DNA from: DALYLB01 sp033763135
Lineage (GTDB): Bacteria; Acidobacteriota; Blastocatellia; RBC074
Direction: 5' to 3'
Length of the DNA stretch: 10,190 bases
NCBI GenBank assembly: GCA_033763135.1
Contig: JANRKY010000344.1
Location: forward strand, 1-10,190
The position numbers were made by a program, and so were the translations under genes. Below the pieces are notes generated by a model that had not been told where the DNA came from, made no database searches, and saw only the letters and a program-made list of their open reading frames with translations. How positions within the stretch are numbered: position 1 is the first letter of the stretch; each line of letters starts with the position of its first letter. Below, piece by piece: positions 1-6,729 of the stretch.

Positions 1-48
1 CAGGGTTGAAATTCGAGCTTTTCCTTTCTACACTCCGTTTGCACAACG

Positions 49-115
49 AGGCTCCTTTTTCATCAGATAAGTTTTCGTGGTTGAACGCTTTATCTCATGA
101 AAAGGAGCCTTTTTG
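49..115 (+). terminator. Rho-independent terminator of a plus-strand gene left of the window
   Basis: Two arms of about 21 nt, at 49-70 and 90-110, are complementary except for one bulged T and one mismatch. Both are built around AGGCTCC / GGAGCCT and enclose a 19-nt loop. On the plus strand the second arm runs straight into TTTTT (111-115). On the minus strand the hairpin is not followed by a T-run, so the polarity is plus. It faces the end of the minus-strand response regulator gene, so a convergent plus-strand gene probably ends just left of the window. The long stem might also stop minus-strand transcripts, but that is less supported. Confidence 0.75.
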
Positions 116-138
116 TTCAAGCTAATGAGAAATTCGGG

Positions 139-825
139 CTAGCGGGGCGCCTGCGCGAGCCCGTTCCGATACGAATAGAGCATCAGTTCGACGCGGTCGG
201 AGACTTCGAGTTTGGCGAAGATCGAGGTGAGGTGATGGCGGACGGTGATCTCGCTGATGAAGAGTTTGCCGGCGATCTCCTTGCTCTTGAGGCCTTCGCC
301 GACGAGTTTGACGACTTCGAGTTCGCGTTTGCTGAGCGAGGCGATCTTGGCCGCTTCGGGGTCGCTGTTCTTCTGGTTCTGGGCGCCGGTGAGTTGGGCG
401 AGGAGCGAGGCGGTCAATTTGGGATCGAGAAAGGCCTCGCCGGCGTGGACGCGGGCGATGGCGCTGAGAATGACCTCCTGCGCATTCTCCTTGTTGACGA
501 TGCCGAGCGCGCCGAGACTGACGGCTCGCTGGTGGGTCTGTTGATCGCGAAGGCCCGTCAGAACGATGACGCGCGGGGCGCTCGCCGATTCGAGCAGCAG
601 CGGGAGGAGGTCGAGCCCGTTCTCGTCGCCCAGATCGAGGTCGAGCAGGACGATATCGGGAGCTTCGGCCTGGACGGCGGCGAGCGCATCGCGCCCGTTG
701 CTGACCTCGCCGATCACCTGCAGGCCGGGTTCCCGGTGAATCAACAGGCGCAATCCCGCGCGGACGATCGCGTGGTCATCGACCAGCAGAATGCGGATCG
801 GGTTCTCGGGGGAGGATGTAGCCAT
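139..825 (-). CDS. NarL/FixJ-family response regulator (REC + LuxR-type HTH)
   Basis: A 228-residue transcription factor, the usual family length. The receiver domain (about 10-125) shows the acidic pair D16-D17 in LLVDDH, the phosphoacceptor D62 in VLLDLDL, the switch T90 in VLTG and the conserved K112 in VNKE. A LuxR/NarL-type helix-turn-helix fills about 163-222 (LSKRELEVV ... SKEIAGKLFIS ... TVRHHLTSIFAKL). The ATG at 825 is chosen because AGAGG lies 10 nt upstream and the receiver fold begins at once; a longer open frame upstream overlaps the kinase gene and is not credible. It is the last gene of the H-NOX operon, 53 nt after the kinase stop. It is therefore the likely final acceptor from the kinase HPt domain (inference). 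Its DNA targets are unknown; the polysaccharide units nearby are candidates. Confidence 0.95.
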   Translation of the reverse strand: MATSSPENPIRILLVDDHAIVRAGLRLLIHREPGLQVIGEVSNGRDALAAVQAEAPDIVLLDLDLGDENGLDLLPLLLESASAPRVIVLTGLRDQQTHQRAVSLGALGIVNKENAQEVILSAIARVHAGEAFLDPKLTASLLAQLTGAQNQKNSDPEAAKIASLSKRELEVVKLVGEGLKSKEIAGKLFISEITVRHHLTSIFAKLEVSDRVELMLYSYRNGLAQAPR

Positions 826-878
826 GACGTTGTTACCTCTTCGAAAAAAGCAGTGACGCCACCACCGCAATGGTACGA

Positions 879-3800
879 TCAGGAGTTGCCGGCCTGGGAG
901 AGACCCGACAAAAGCTGTTCGAGGCGGACGAGTTTTTTTGGCGCCCCGTCGAGGCGGCCGGCGCGTCCGAGTTCTTCGAGATTCTGACAAAGCAATCCGA
1001 TCTTTCTGGCGCCCAGAGTGAAGGCGCCGCCTTTGATCAGATGCGCGAGGCGGCCGAAGGTTTCCGGCTGCTCCTCGGCAAGCGCCGAGCGCATGGCGGC
1101 GACCTGCACGGAGGCGTCCTGAAGAAAGAGCGCGGCCAGTTCCGGCGTCACCACCTGGGAATCGAACGAATCGTCCGTCGATTCGTCCTCCTCGCAGGCC
1201 GCGGCCGCGCGCTTCGCACCGAAACGCACGAGGGCGGCGATCAGCTCCTCCAGTTGCAGCGGCTTGCTGACATAATCGTCCATGCCGGCGTCGAGACATC
1301 GTTCGCGATCGCCGATCATGGCGTTGGCGGTGAGCGCGACGACGTGAGGTTGGGATTCCCGGGGCCCGCTGGCGCGAATCCGGCGCGTCGCTTCGAGCCC
1401 GTCCATCTCCGGCATCTGCAGATCCATCAGAACGACGTCGTAATTCCGGCGGCGAAGCGCATCGATCGCCTCCAACCCATTCCCGACCGCGTCGGCGCGA
1501 TAGCCGAGCTTTCGAAGCATGAGCAGCGCGACCTTCTGATTGACGACATTGTCCTCAGCGACCAGAATCTGAAGCGGCAGCGTCTCCGCAAGATGAACGG
1601 AGGCGCGGTGCAGTTGCAGCGGCGCGGGCGAAGAGGACGATCGTTGCGTAAAGATCCGCGCGAGCGCGTCCTGGAGCGGCGCGGCCTTGATCGGTTTGGT
1701 CAGAATCGCCGCGAGCCTGGCCGGCGAGGCGGTTTCGCGCTCGCCGCGCTCGTATTCGAGTTCGCGATTGCCGATCGAACTGAGGAGGGCCACCGGAAAA
1801 TCGCCGCCCCGCGCCGCCTGAATCTGCGTGGCCAGCGTCAAGCCGTCCATCTCGGGCATGCGCATATCGAGCAGCGCCGCGTCGAACGCCTCTCCGCTTC
1901 GAATCAACTCCATCGCCTGCTCGGGCGAAGAGGCCAGCCGGGGGATCAGCCCCCAGGCCTGCATCAGCCGGCGCAGAATCAACCGGCTCGTCGCATTGTC
2001 ATCGACAATCAGCACCCGCTTTCCGGCCGGCAGCGGCGGACGACTCACGCCGGCCGGCTCGCTCGCCGACGCCGGCCCCGCCTCGGCCATGATGGTGCAA
2101 TAGAAGGTCGAGCCGTTGCCGGGCTCGCTCTCCGCCCAGATCTTTCCGCCCAGCAATTCCGCCAGACGACGGCAGATCGCCAGCCCGAGGCCCGTCCCGC
2201 CGTAATGGCGGGTGATCGAGGCGTCGACCTGGCTGAAGGATTGAAACAGCCGATCCATCCGCTCCGGCGGAATGCCGATGCCCGTATCCCGGACGGCGAA
2301 GCTGATCTCGTATTCATGTCCATTCCGCGGCTCGGCCGCCACCATCACCACGACCTCTCCCGCCTCGGTGAACTTCACGGCGTTGCTCAACAGGTTGACG
2401 AGAATCTGCCGCAACCGGGTGGCGTCGCTGACGATCGTCGCCGGCGCATCCTCTTCGATCACGCAGGCCAGCTCCAGCCCCTTCTCTGCCGCGCGGGCCG
2501 CCAGCAGATCGAGCGCCTCTTCGACGCAATCCCGCAGCGTGAACGTATGCCGGTCCATCTCCAGCCTGCCCGATTCGATCTTCGAGAAGTCGAGAATGTC
2601 GTTGATGATCGTCAGCAGGTCCTCGCCGCTGCTCCGGATCGTCTGCAGATAATCGCGCTGTTCGGCGCTCAGCGGAGTGTCCATCAGAATTCCGGTCAGT
2701 CCGATGACGGCATTCATCGGCGTTCGGATCTCATGACTCATATTGGCCAGAAACTCGCCCTTGGCCCGGCTCGCGGATTCGGCCGCATCCTTCGCCTGAC
2801 GCAATTCGGCGGCGATCCGCTTGCGCTCAGTCACGTCCCGATAAACCCACAAATGGCCGCGATAGACATCCTCGACGAAGATCGGAACATAATCGCGCTC
2901 CAGAATGCGGCCGTCGCGCAGCGCCCACTCCTCATTCACCACGACCCGCTTGTCGCGAACGACCTCTTCGATGCGCGCCAGAAATCGCTCCGGCTCCGCG
3001 AACATCTCTCCGGTGCGCCGGGCAGCCGCCACGCAATCCGCGTCGACCAGCGACTCCGGCGATTGCGAAAGCAGAAACATCCGACAGAACTGAGGATTCG
3101 TCAGCAGCAGACGACGATCTTTCCGCTCGACCAGAATCGCCTCCTGCAGATTGGCAATCAGGGCGCTCAGACGGGAATTGGCCGCGTGCAACTGCGCGGC
3201 CGTCTGTCTGCGCTGCGTGATATCGCGAATGATGCCGGTGAAGAACAGTTTCTCGCCCTGTCGATACTGGCTGTACGAGACCTCCAGGGGGATCTCATGC
3301 CCGTCCCGATGCAGTCCGTACACCTCATTTCCGCTCCACGAGATTCTCCGCTCTCCGGTCGCCACATAGCGGCTCACTCCGTCCGTGTGCATCCCGCGCA
3401 ACCGGTCGGCCATGAGCATGGTGAGCGATTGATCGCGCAGCTCTTCGAGGGGATAGCCGAAGATTCGTTCCGTGGCCTGGTTGGCGAAGAGGATCCGGCA
3501 CTTCTCATCGATCGTCACGATCGCATCGGAAGCCGTCTCGGCGACGGCGCGGTATCGCTCCTTCTCCAGCGCCAGTTCCCGATTTCGCTCGCGCAACTCG
3601 AGGCGCTGCTGGCTGAGCATCTCCGTCAGCGCGCGGGCATCGTCGAGCGCCGTCTCCTTCGCCTGCAGCAGCGGAAGCAGGCTCGTCGTCATATCGTGAA
3701 TGGCAAAATCGGCGAGCGAAAGCCCCAGCTCGCTCACCTTCTGCAGATCCAGAAGCTGGGGCGAGCCGAGAAACAGGATCATTCCCGTCTCGGGCTCGGG

Positions 3801-4070
3801 CAGCATCTGCCCCTTGAGCTGCAGCTCGTTCCATCTTGCCTTCAGGAAAAAGATGGCGTGCGTCTCGGCGCTGATCGCGTCGAAACGCATCGGGATGCGC
3901 GGGCGGACGATTTCGAAGACCGCCTCGAAATCGCTTCCCGGCGCGTGCGGACAGAGGCGCTGCAGCACCGCTCCCATTTGAACGATGCGCATCTCGCGAT
4001 TTATGACCAGATGAAAGGGAAAGGCCGCGGCAAACTGGCGCGGCGGCAACCCGTAATTCACGGCGTCCAT
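879..4070 (-). CDS. HNOBA-PAS-PAS hybrid histidine kinase with two receivers and an HPt domain
   Basis: A 1063-residue cytoplasmic sensor kinase with no evident membrane segment. Residues about 10-165 match the HNOBA (haem-NO-binding associated) domain: FPFHLVINREMRIVQMG, an IVRPRI stretch, LKGQM near 85, ILFLGSP near 98-104, and DFAIHD (121-126) leading into a coiled coil to about 172. Two PAS regions follow (about 172-288 and 300-415). HisKA has the H-box MSHEIRTP with H446. The ATPase shows N563 in its N-box, DTGIGI (595-600) and GGTGLGL (624-630). Receiver 1 has D690/D691, D735 and K792; receiver 2 has E839/D840, D883 and K936. The C-terminal HPt (about 970-1060) has H1010 in AHLIKG. The ATG at 4070 overlaps the H-NOX stop as TGATG; a TTG one codon upstream is an alternative with better SD spacing. 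HNOBA normally partners H-NOX, so this kinase should receive the NO signal from the adjacent gene. Confidence 0.95.
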   Translation of the reverse strand: MDAVNYGLPPRQFAAAFPFHLVINREMRIVQMGAVLQRLCPHAPGSDFEAVFEIVRPRIPMRFDAISAETHAIFFLKARWNELQLKGQMLPEPETGMILFLGSPQLLDLQKVSELGLSLADFAIHDMTTSLLPLLQAKETALDDARALTEMLSQQRLELRERNRELALEKERYRAVAETASDAIVTIDEKCRILFANQATERIFGYPLEELRDQSLTMLMADRLRGMHTDGVSRYVATGERRISWSGNEVYGLHRDGHEIPLEVSYSQYRQGEKLFFTGIIRDITQRRQTAAQLHAANSRLSALIANLQEAILVERKDRRLLLTNPQFCRMFLLSQSPESLVDADCVAAARRTGEMFAEPERFLARIEEVVRDKRVVVNEEWALRDGRILERDYVPIFVEDVYRGHLWVYRDVTERKRIAAELRQAKDAAESASRAKGEFLANMSHEIRTPMNAVIGLTGILMDTPLSAEQRDYLQTIRSSGEDLLTIINDILDFSKIESGRLEMDRHTFTLRDCVEEALDLLAARAAEKGLELACVIEEDAPATIVSDATRLRQILVNLLSNAVKFTEAGEVVVMVAAEPRNGHEYEISFAVRDTGIGIPPERMDRLFQSFSQVDASITRHYGGTGLGLAICRRLAELLGGKIWAESEPGNGSTFYCTIMAEAGPASASEPAGVSRPPLPAGKRVLIVDDNATSRLILRRLMQAWGLIPRLASSPEQAMELIRSGEAFDAALLDMRMPEMDGLTLATQIQAARGGDFPVALLSSIGNRELEYERGERETASPARLAAILTKPIKAAPLQDALARIFTQRSSSSPAPLQLHRASVHLAETLPLQILVAEDNVVNQKVALLMLRKLGYRADAVGNGLEAIDALRRRNYDVVLMDLQMPEMDGLEATRRIRASGPRESQPHVVALTANAMIGDRERCLDAGMDDYVSKPLQLEELIAALVRFGAKRAAAACEEDESTDDSFDSQVVTPELAALFLQDASVQVAAMRSALAEEQPETFGRLAHLIKGGAFTLGARKIGLLCQNLEELGRAGRLDGAPKKLVRLEQLLSGLSQAGNS

Positions 4071-4630
4071 CAACTGCTTATCCTCGCGTGATACCTGACG
4101 AGAAATTCGTCATGGTCGGCTCCTCGCGCGCGGCTCGCCGTGTGGGTGACGGCCACTTCCGTGTTCAGCATTCGCCCGAGGCCATTCAGTAATCCAATTA
4201 CCATCGGGGCCAATCCCGGGCGCCCCGAATAATAATGCAACACGAGCTCGTTGTCGCTCGTTTCCGTGCAGCGGAACGAGGGCGGCTGCAGCGACGGAAA
4301 ATTGGCTCCGACATGCGCATGCAGCTTGTCGAGATTATAGAGAAACTCCTTGAAGTCCCGGCCGGACATCGTCAGCAGATGGCCGTAGCCTTCCTGCGCG
4401 GTATACAGAATCCAATATTCGCCGAACTCTCGGAGGATCTCGTCCGCCGACAACCCGAGGACTTCGCTGGCCGCGCCGACCAGCTTGTAGGTCACCTCAT
4501 CCGGATAGGGATTCATGCCGACGAAGAACTCCTCCTCAACCCCGGCCTTCGCTTTGATCCGTTCCCAGATCTCCTCGCCGGCCTGCTGACGAATGAGCCC
4601 CTCGATCGCCTTGTTCACCAGACCATACAT
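4070..4630 (-). CDS. hnoX: Stand-alone H-NOX haem nitric-oxide sensor
   Basis: A 186-residue protein covering a full H-NOX (HNOB) domain, homologous to the haem domain of soluble guanylate cyclase. It begins MYGLVNKAIEGLI, as most bacterial H-NOX proteins do, and contains EEEFF (32-36), YPDEVTYKLVGAASEVLGL and FGEYWILYT. The haem-ligating proximal histidine is H104 in LDKLHAHVG. The haem-propionate motif YxSxR is Y133/S135/R137. By my recalled alignment to thermophilic O2-binding H-NOX, the distal tyrosine position is occupied by M143, which favours an NO-selective rather than O2-binding pocket. The ATG at 4630 is preceded by GAGGAGAG about 5 nt away; nine more codons upstream are open but lack a comparable site. 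It is first in an operon with its HNOBA kinase and response regulator. Confident on family; ligand selectivity is inferred. Confidence 0.97.
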   Translation of the reverse strand: MYGLVNKAIEGLIRQQAGEEIWERIKAKAGVEEEFFVGMNPYPDEVTYKLVGAASEVLGLSADEILREFGEYWILYTAQEGYGHLLTMSGRDFKEFLYNLDKLHAHVGANFPSLQPPSFRCTETSDNELVLHYYSGRPGLAPMVIGLLNGLGRMLNTEVAVTHTASRARGADHDEFLVRYHARISS

Positions 4631-4932
4631 CGTTGCTCTCCTCAACAACTCGTCCACGAAGTCACACCAAGAAGAGCCTCCCCTTCGTGCAACGTCGTGG
4701 ACGAGTTCTTCATTGTTTCAGGGTGTCGCGATGCGACATGCAAGACTCCATGAAAAATATCGCGGCGCGGGCCGCGAGGCACGGCCGCCTGGTTGATTGT
4801 GCAGGGATGAATCTTTGCAGGGGTGCAATGAAAACGCGTCGATCGTTTGAATCACGCCGGTTGTGAGGGATTCGTGAATCGATCTCGTGGTCGGTCCAGC
4901 GCGGGGACTGTACCCGAAACCTCCCGTTCAGA
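4631..4932. other. Intergenic region upstream of the H-NOX operon
   Basis: This 302-base gap holds no credible gene. It must contain the H-NOX operon promoter unless transcription reads through from the gene ending at 4933; I see no clear terminator after that gene. Besides the leader hairpins (4636-4707) it holds two short dyads that could be operators: TGTCGC-GAT-GCGACA at 4724-4738 and GATTC-GT-GAATC at 4869-4880. On the minus strand TTGCAT and TGAAAC flank the first dyad with 17-nt spacing, a weak sigma-70-like arrangement. The spaced element found before the two polysaccharide units is absent here. Confidence 0.5.
4636..4707 (-). promoter_or_regulatory. H-NOX mRNA leader with two competing hairpins next to the ribosome binding site
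   Basis: A perfect 13-bp inverted repeat, AACTCGTCCACGA (4647-4659) and TCGTGGACGAGTT (4695-4707), lies 17-77 nt upstream of the H-NOX ATG. Its downstream arm ends 3-4 nt before the GAGGAGAG ribosome binding site. The same arm can alternatively pair through CTTCGTG/CACGAAG (4655-4661 with 4683-4689, 7 bp). The two pairings share bases and exclude each other. This could be a leader switch, or a DNA operator with widely spaced half-sites. No known riboswitch consensus is recognised. The repeat is directly seen; the function is inference. Confidence 0.45.
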
Positions 4933-6363
4933 TCAAGAACTCATTTCAGCGGCGACGGCGCCGAGCAGGTCCAGCGGCCAGTCCTCATCGACCGGATCGC
5001 CGCCGAGCTGGATCAGACCGATCGGCTGCTGGCAATAGACCCGGCGCCAGTATCCCGTTAGCCGCGCGAGTTCGTCGTGCGTTCGCGGCCGGATTCCAAA
5101 CAGGCGCAGATCGCCTCTCAGAACGTGAAACAGGGCGGGCAGAATCATGAACAGCCAGATTCGCCACCGATTCCCGGACTCCGGCGCCTCCGTCATTGTC
5201 CGGAGGCGAAGTTCGCTCCACTCCTTGATCGGGCCATCGGCGGCGCCCGAGACCACGGTTCGCGTATGCCAGACGCGGCCGCCGCGCCTCAGCTTGAGAA
5301 AGAGCCAGGTCGCGCCGACCAGCGGCGCGGTCGCGAGAAAGAGAAGCAGCGCAAGGCCCCATGAGAGCGCGCCCGCAAGTCGCGGCGCCAGCGGAGCCGG
5401 CGCAAGGTCGTCGAGAATCGCGCGATCCGCAACATCGACCAGCATCCGGTTGCGCGCGCTGTAGAGCCTGCGCCCCGCAATGACCGTCTGCTTGAGGTGC
5501 AGGCCCTCGCCGACATAACTTTGCGGAAGCACCAGCGCGTCTTCGAGTACCGATCCGCATTCGATCAGACTGCCATGCCCGATCACCGCGTTGGGGCCGA
5601 TCACGGCGCCCGCTTCGATCTGGCAATAGTCGTCAATCAGGAGGGGAGCGAAGAGATTCGCCTGCGGGTGCACTCTCGAATGGCGACCGATCCAGATGCC
5701 CGGCGCAATCTCCCGGCATTGCGAGAGGCCCGCGCCGCCGCCGCGATTGAGCATCTCGTACTGGGACGTCAGCAGCGCTTCGCACGAGCGTGCGCTATGG
5801 ACCGTTTCGACCTTCTCCACCCGGCCCGCCTCGGCGGCCGCCGCGAGCAGATTCAATTCCAGCCCGGCCTCGTCGAGGCTCGCGGAGAGCGAGAGCAACT
5901 GTTCCGCCGGAATCCAGCCCCAGCCCGTCCAGCTGGGCTCATCGATGGACAGCGCGCCGCTTGTCTTCCGGCTGTAATAGAGAACCGGCCCGCCGGCGCG
6001 CCTGTCGCCGCAATTGATGGAGAGATCCGCGACGGGCAGCCGTTCCGCGTGCGCCAGCAAGACTCTTCCAAGAGCGTCGTGCGCGATCATTTTCAATGCT
6101 TCATAAGGGCGGGCGGCATCCGCCGCCAGGTGGTATCGAATCCGGCAGCCCCAGCGCGCGCCGTCTCCCAGCGCGGCCTCGACCTGTTCCGCCAGATTGC
6201 TCAGGATGACATCGACCTCGTCGATTCCCGCCTCTCCCAACCGCTCCACCACGTGCTCGATGAATGGGCGATCCATCAGGGGCAGCAGACAGTTCAGCCG
6301 CTCCTCGGACAGAATCTCCCGCTCGCTCTCTCCCGTCGCCACGATTACCGCTCGCATTCCCAT
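4933..6363 (-). CDS. Nucleotidyltransferase-like / beta-helix / sugar-phosphotransferase-like fusion, probably catalytically degenerate
   Basis: A 476-residue protein in three parts. Residues 3-200 resemble NDP-sugar pyrophosphorylases (MRAVIVAT, then LLPLMDRPFIEHVVERL), but the glycine/arginine-rich GxGTR-type loop is replaced by GESEREILSEERL. Residues about 218-300 look like left-handed beta-helix hexapeptide repeats (IAPGIWIGRHSRVHPQAN, IEAGAVIGPNAVIGHGSLI). Residues about 328-455 resemble bacterial sugar transferases: a hydrophobic hairpin (332-358), RLRTM (386-390), GDLRLFGIRP (417-426) and QPIGLIQLGG. Only about 17 residues separate RTM from LPAL, where the family normally has some 45 including the Asp-Glu catalytic region and SLDELPQ; here TEAPESGNRW is followed by a hydrophobic stretch. 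The ATG at 6363 follows GGAGAGG; a start at 6453 (30 residues longer) is possible. It may be a scaffold or regulator of polysaccharide assembly rather than an enzyme (inference). Confidence 0.8.
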   Translation of the reverse strand: MGMRAVIVATGESEREILSEERLNCLLPLMDRPFIEHVVERLGEAGIDEVDVILSNLAEQVEAALGDGARWGCRIRYHLAADAARPYEALKMIAHDALGRVLLAHAERLPVADLSINCGDRRAGGPVLYYSRKTSGALSIDEPSWTGWGWIPAEQLLSLSASLDEAGLELNLLAAAAEAGRVEKVETVHSARSCEALLTSQYEMLNRGGGAGLSQCREIAPGIWIGRHSRVHPQANLFAPLLIDDYCQIEAGAVIGPNAVIGHGSLIECGSVLEDALVLPQSYVGEGLHLKQTVIAGRRLYSARNRMLVDVADRAILDDLAPAPLAPRLAGALSWGLALLLFLATAPLVGATWLFLKLRRGGRVWHTRTVVSGAADGPIKEWSELRLRTMTEAPESGNRWRIWLFMILPALFHVLRGDLRLFGIRPRTHDELARLTGYWRRVYCQQPIGLIQLGGDPVDEDWPLDLLGAVAAEMSS

Positions 6364-6454
6364 CGCCTCTCCAACCTTCCCCGTTCTCCGGCGTGTCTCC
6401 AGTTTCCGTTCCGTCGCGATGAATGTCGCGACGGCGGCCCGGATGACTCCCATT

Positions 6455-6478
6455 TCATCCGAACCGCCGCCGCTTCAT
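6455..6478 (-). CDS. Possible 7-residue leader peptide
   Basis: A mini-ORF encoding MKRRRFG starts at an ATG preceded, about 5 nt away, by the strong ribosome binding site GGGGAGGA. Its TGA stop ends one base before the alternative ATG at 6453, which is in the frame of the fusion gene. The layout fits translational coupling or a leader peptide. It could equally be chance, as the peptide is tiny and arginine-rich codons are common in this GC-rich DNA. Confidence 0.25.
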   Translation of the reverse strand: MKRRRFG

Positions 6479-6481
6479 CGT

Positions 6482-6500
6482 TGTCCTCCCCACGAGGACA
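6482..6500 (-). promoter_or_regulatory. Hairpin enclosing the ribosome binding site of the leader ORF
   Basis: TGTCCTC and GAGGACA form a 7-bp perfect stem with a 5-nt loop on the minus-strand transcript. The second arm contains the GGAGGA ribosome binding site that precedes the ATG at 6478. If the GTTTAATC block at 6505-6512 is a -10 box, the transcript would begin almost at this hairpin. The stem is seen; control of translation is inferred. Confidence 0.35.
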
Positions 6501-6504
6501 GGGC

Positions 6505-6549
6505 GATTAAACCATCGGCGCGAAATCCCCGCATCGTCGCCGCCAACCA
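6505..6549 (-). promoter_or_regulatory. Shared spaced promoter-like element, copy 1 (before the fusion gene)
   Basis: Reading the minus strand: TGGTTG (6549-6544), 7 nt, CGATGCG (6536-6530), 17 nt, GTTTAATC (6512-6505). The same three blocks with identical spacing recur at 9918-9962, before the other polysaccharide unit. TTTAAT is a plausible -10 hexamer. No sigma-70 -35 is evident, so CGATGCG and TGGTTG may be activator or alternative-sigma contacts (inference). Both copies have a TGAAA 1-2 nt ahead of TGGTTG. Since the preceding unit ends at the 6632-6663 terminator, a promoter is required in just this gap. Confidence 0.6.
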
Positions 6550-6550
6550 A

Positions 6551-6572
6551 TTTCACCGGCTGCTTTCACCGG
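6551..6572. repeat. Short direct repeat, two copies of TTTCACCGG
   Basis: TTTCACCGG occurs at 6551-6559 and 6564-6572, a 13-nt period (CCGGTGAAA on the coding strand). It lies immediately upstream of the shared promoter-like element, a position where an activator might bind. Only the nearer TGAAA has a counterpart at the second copy of the element, so the function is open. Confidence 0.35.
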
Positions 6573-6631
6573 TTTTTCTCCTGCAACCGATGGCAGATTT
6601 GTGCCGCTCGCCCGGCGTTTCCGCCGCCAAT

Positions 6632-6663
6632 AAAAAAAAGGGGCGCAGTGTGACCTGCGCCCC
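6632..6663 (-). terminator. Rho-independent terminator after the STAS-ligase-GT4 operon
   Basis: GGGGCGCAG (6640-6648) and CTGCGCCCC (6655-6663) form a perfect 9-bp GC-rich stem with a 6-nt loop. On the minus strand it is followed directly by eight T residues (A-run 6632-6639). It sits 66 nt past the stop codon of the glycosyltransferase gene and separates that operon from the fusion gene downstream. Confidence 0.95.
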
Positions 6664-6729
6664 AAAGCATCCGCAGAGAGGCTCCCGGCGGATACAACAC
6701 AGTGATAGCAAAAAACCGAACTCAAAACC

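Noticed and set aside
3..125. Open plus-strand frame from the window edge to TAA at 123-125
   Set aside because: It runs through the whole terminator hairpin, has a G/C third-position share near half (well below the neighbouring genes), and the encoded peptide matches nothing I know.
97..987. Long plus-strand open frames opposite the response regulator, and similar ones opposite the kinase (870-4091), glycosyltransferase (6874-8061) and ligase (8058-9434)
   Set aside because: They mirror genes with clear domains on the minus strand, their translations are low-complexity and Arg/Gly/Asp-rich, and none shows a recognisable domain. They arise from high GC at third positions.
6531..6545. Sigma-54-like TGGC-N8-TGC with GG-N10-GC spacing on the minus strand
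   Set aside because: Only about 7 of 12 consensus positions match, and the GG is not present in the equivalent place of the second copy of the shared element, so the spaced-block explanation is better.
6454..6631. Possible riboswitch before the fusion gene (GGTGAAA, several short stems)
   Set aside because: I looked for cyclic-di-GMP, cobalamin and glycine riboswitch core patterns and found none; the conserved blocks are shared with another region as DNA motifs instead.
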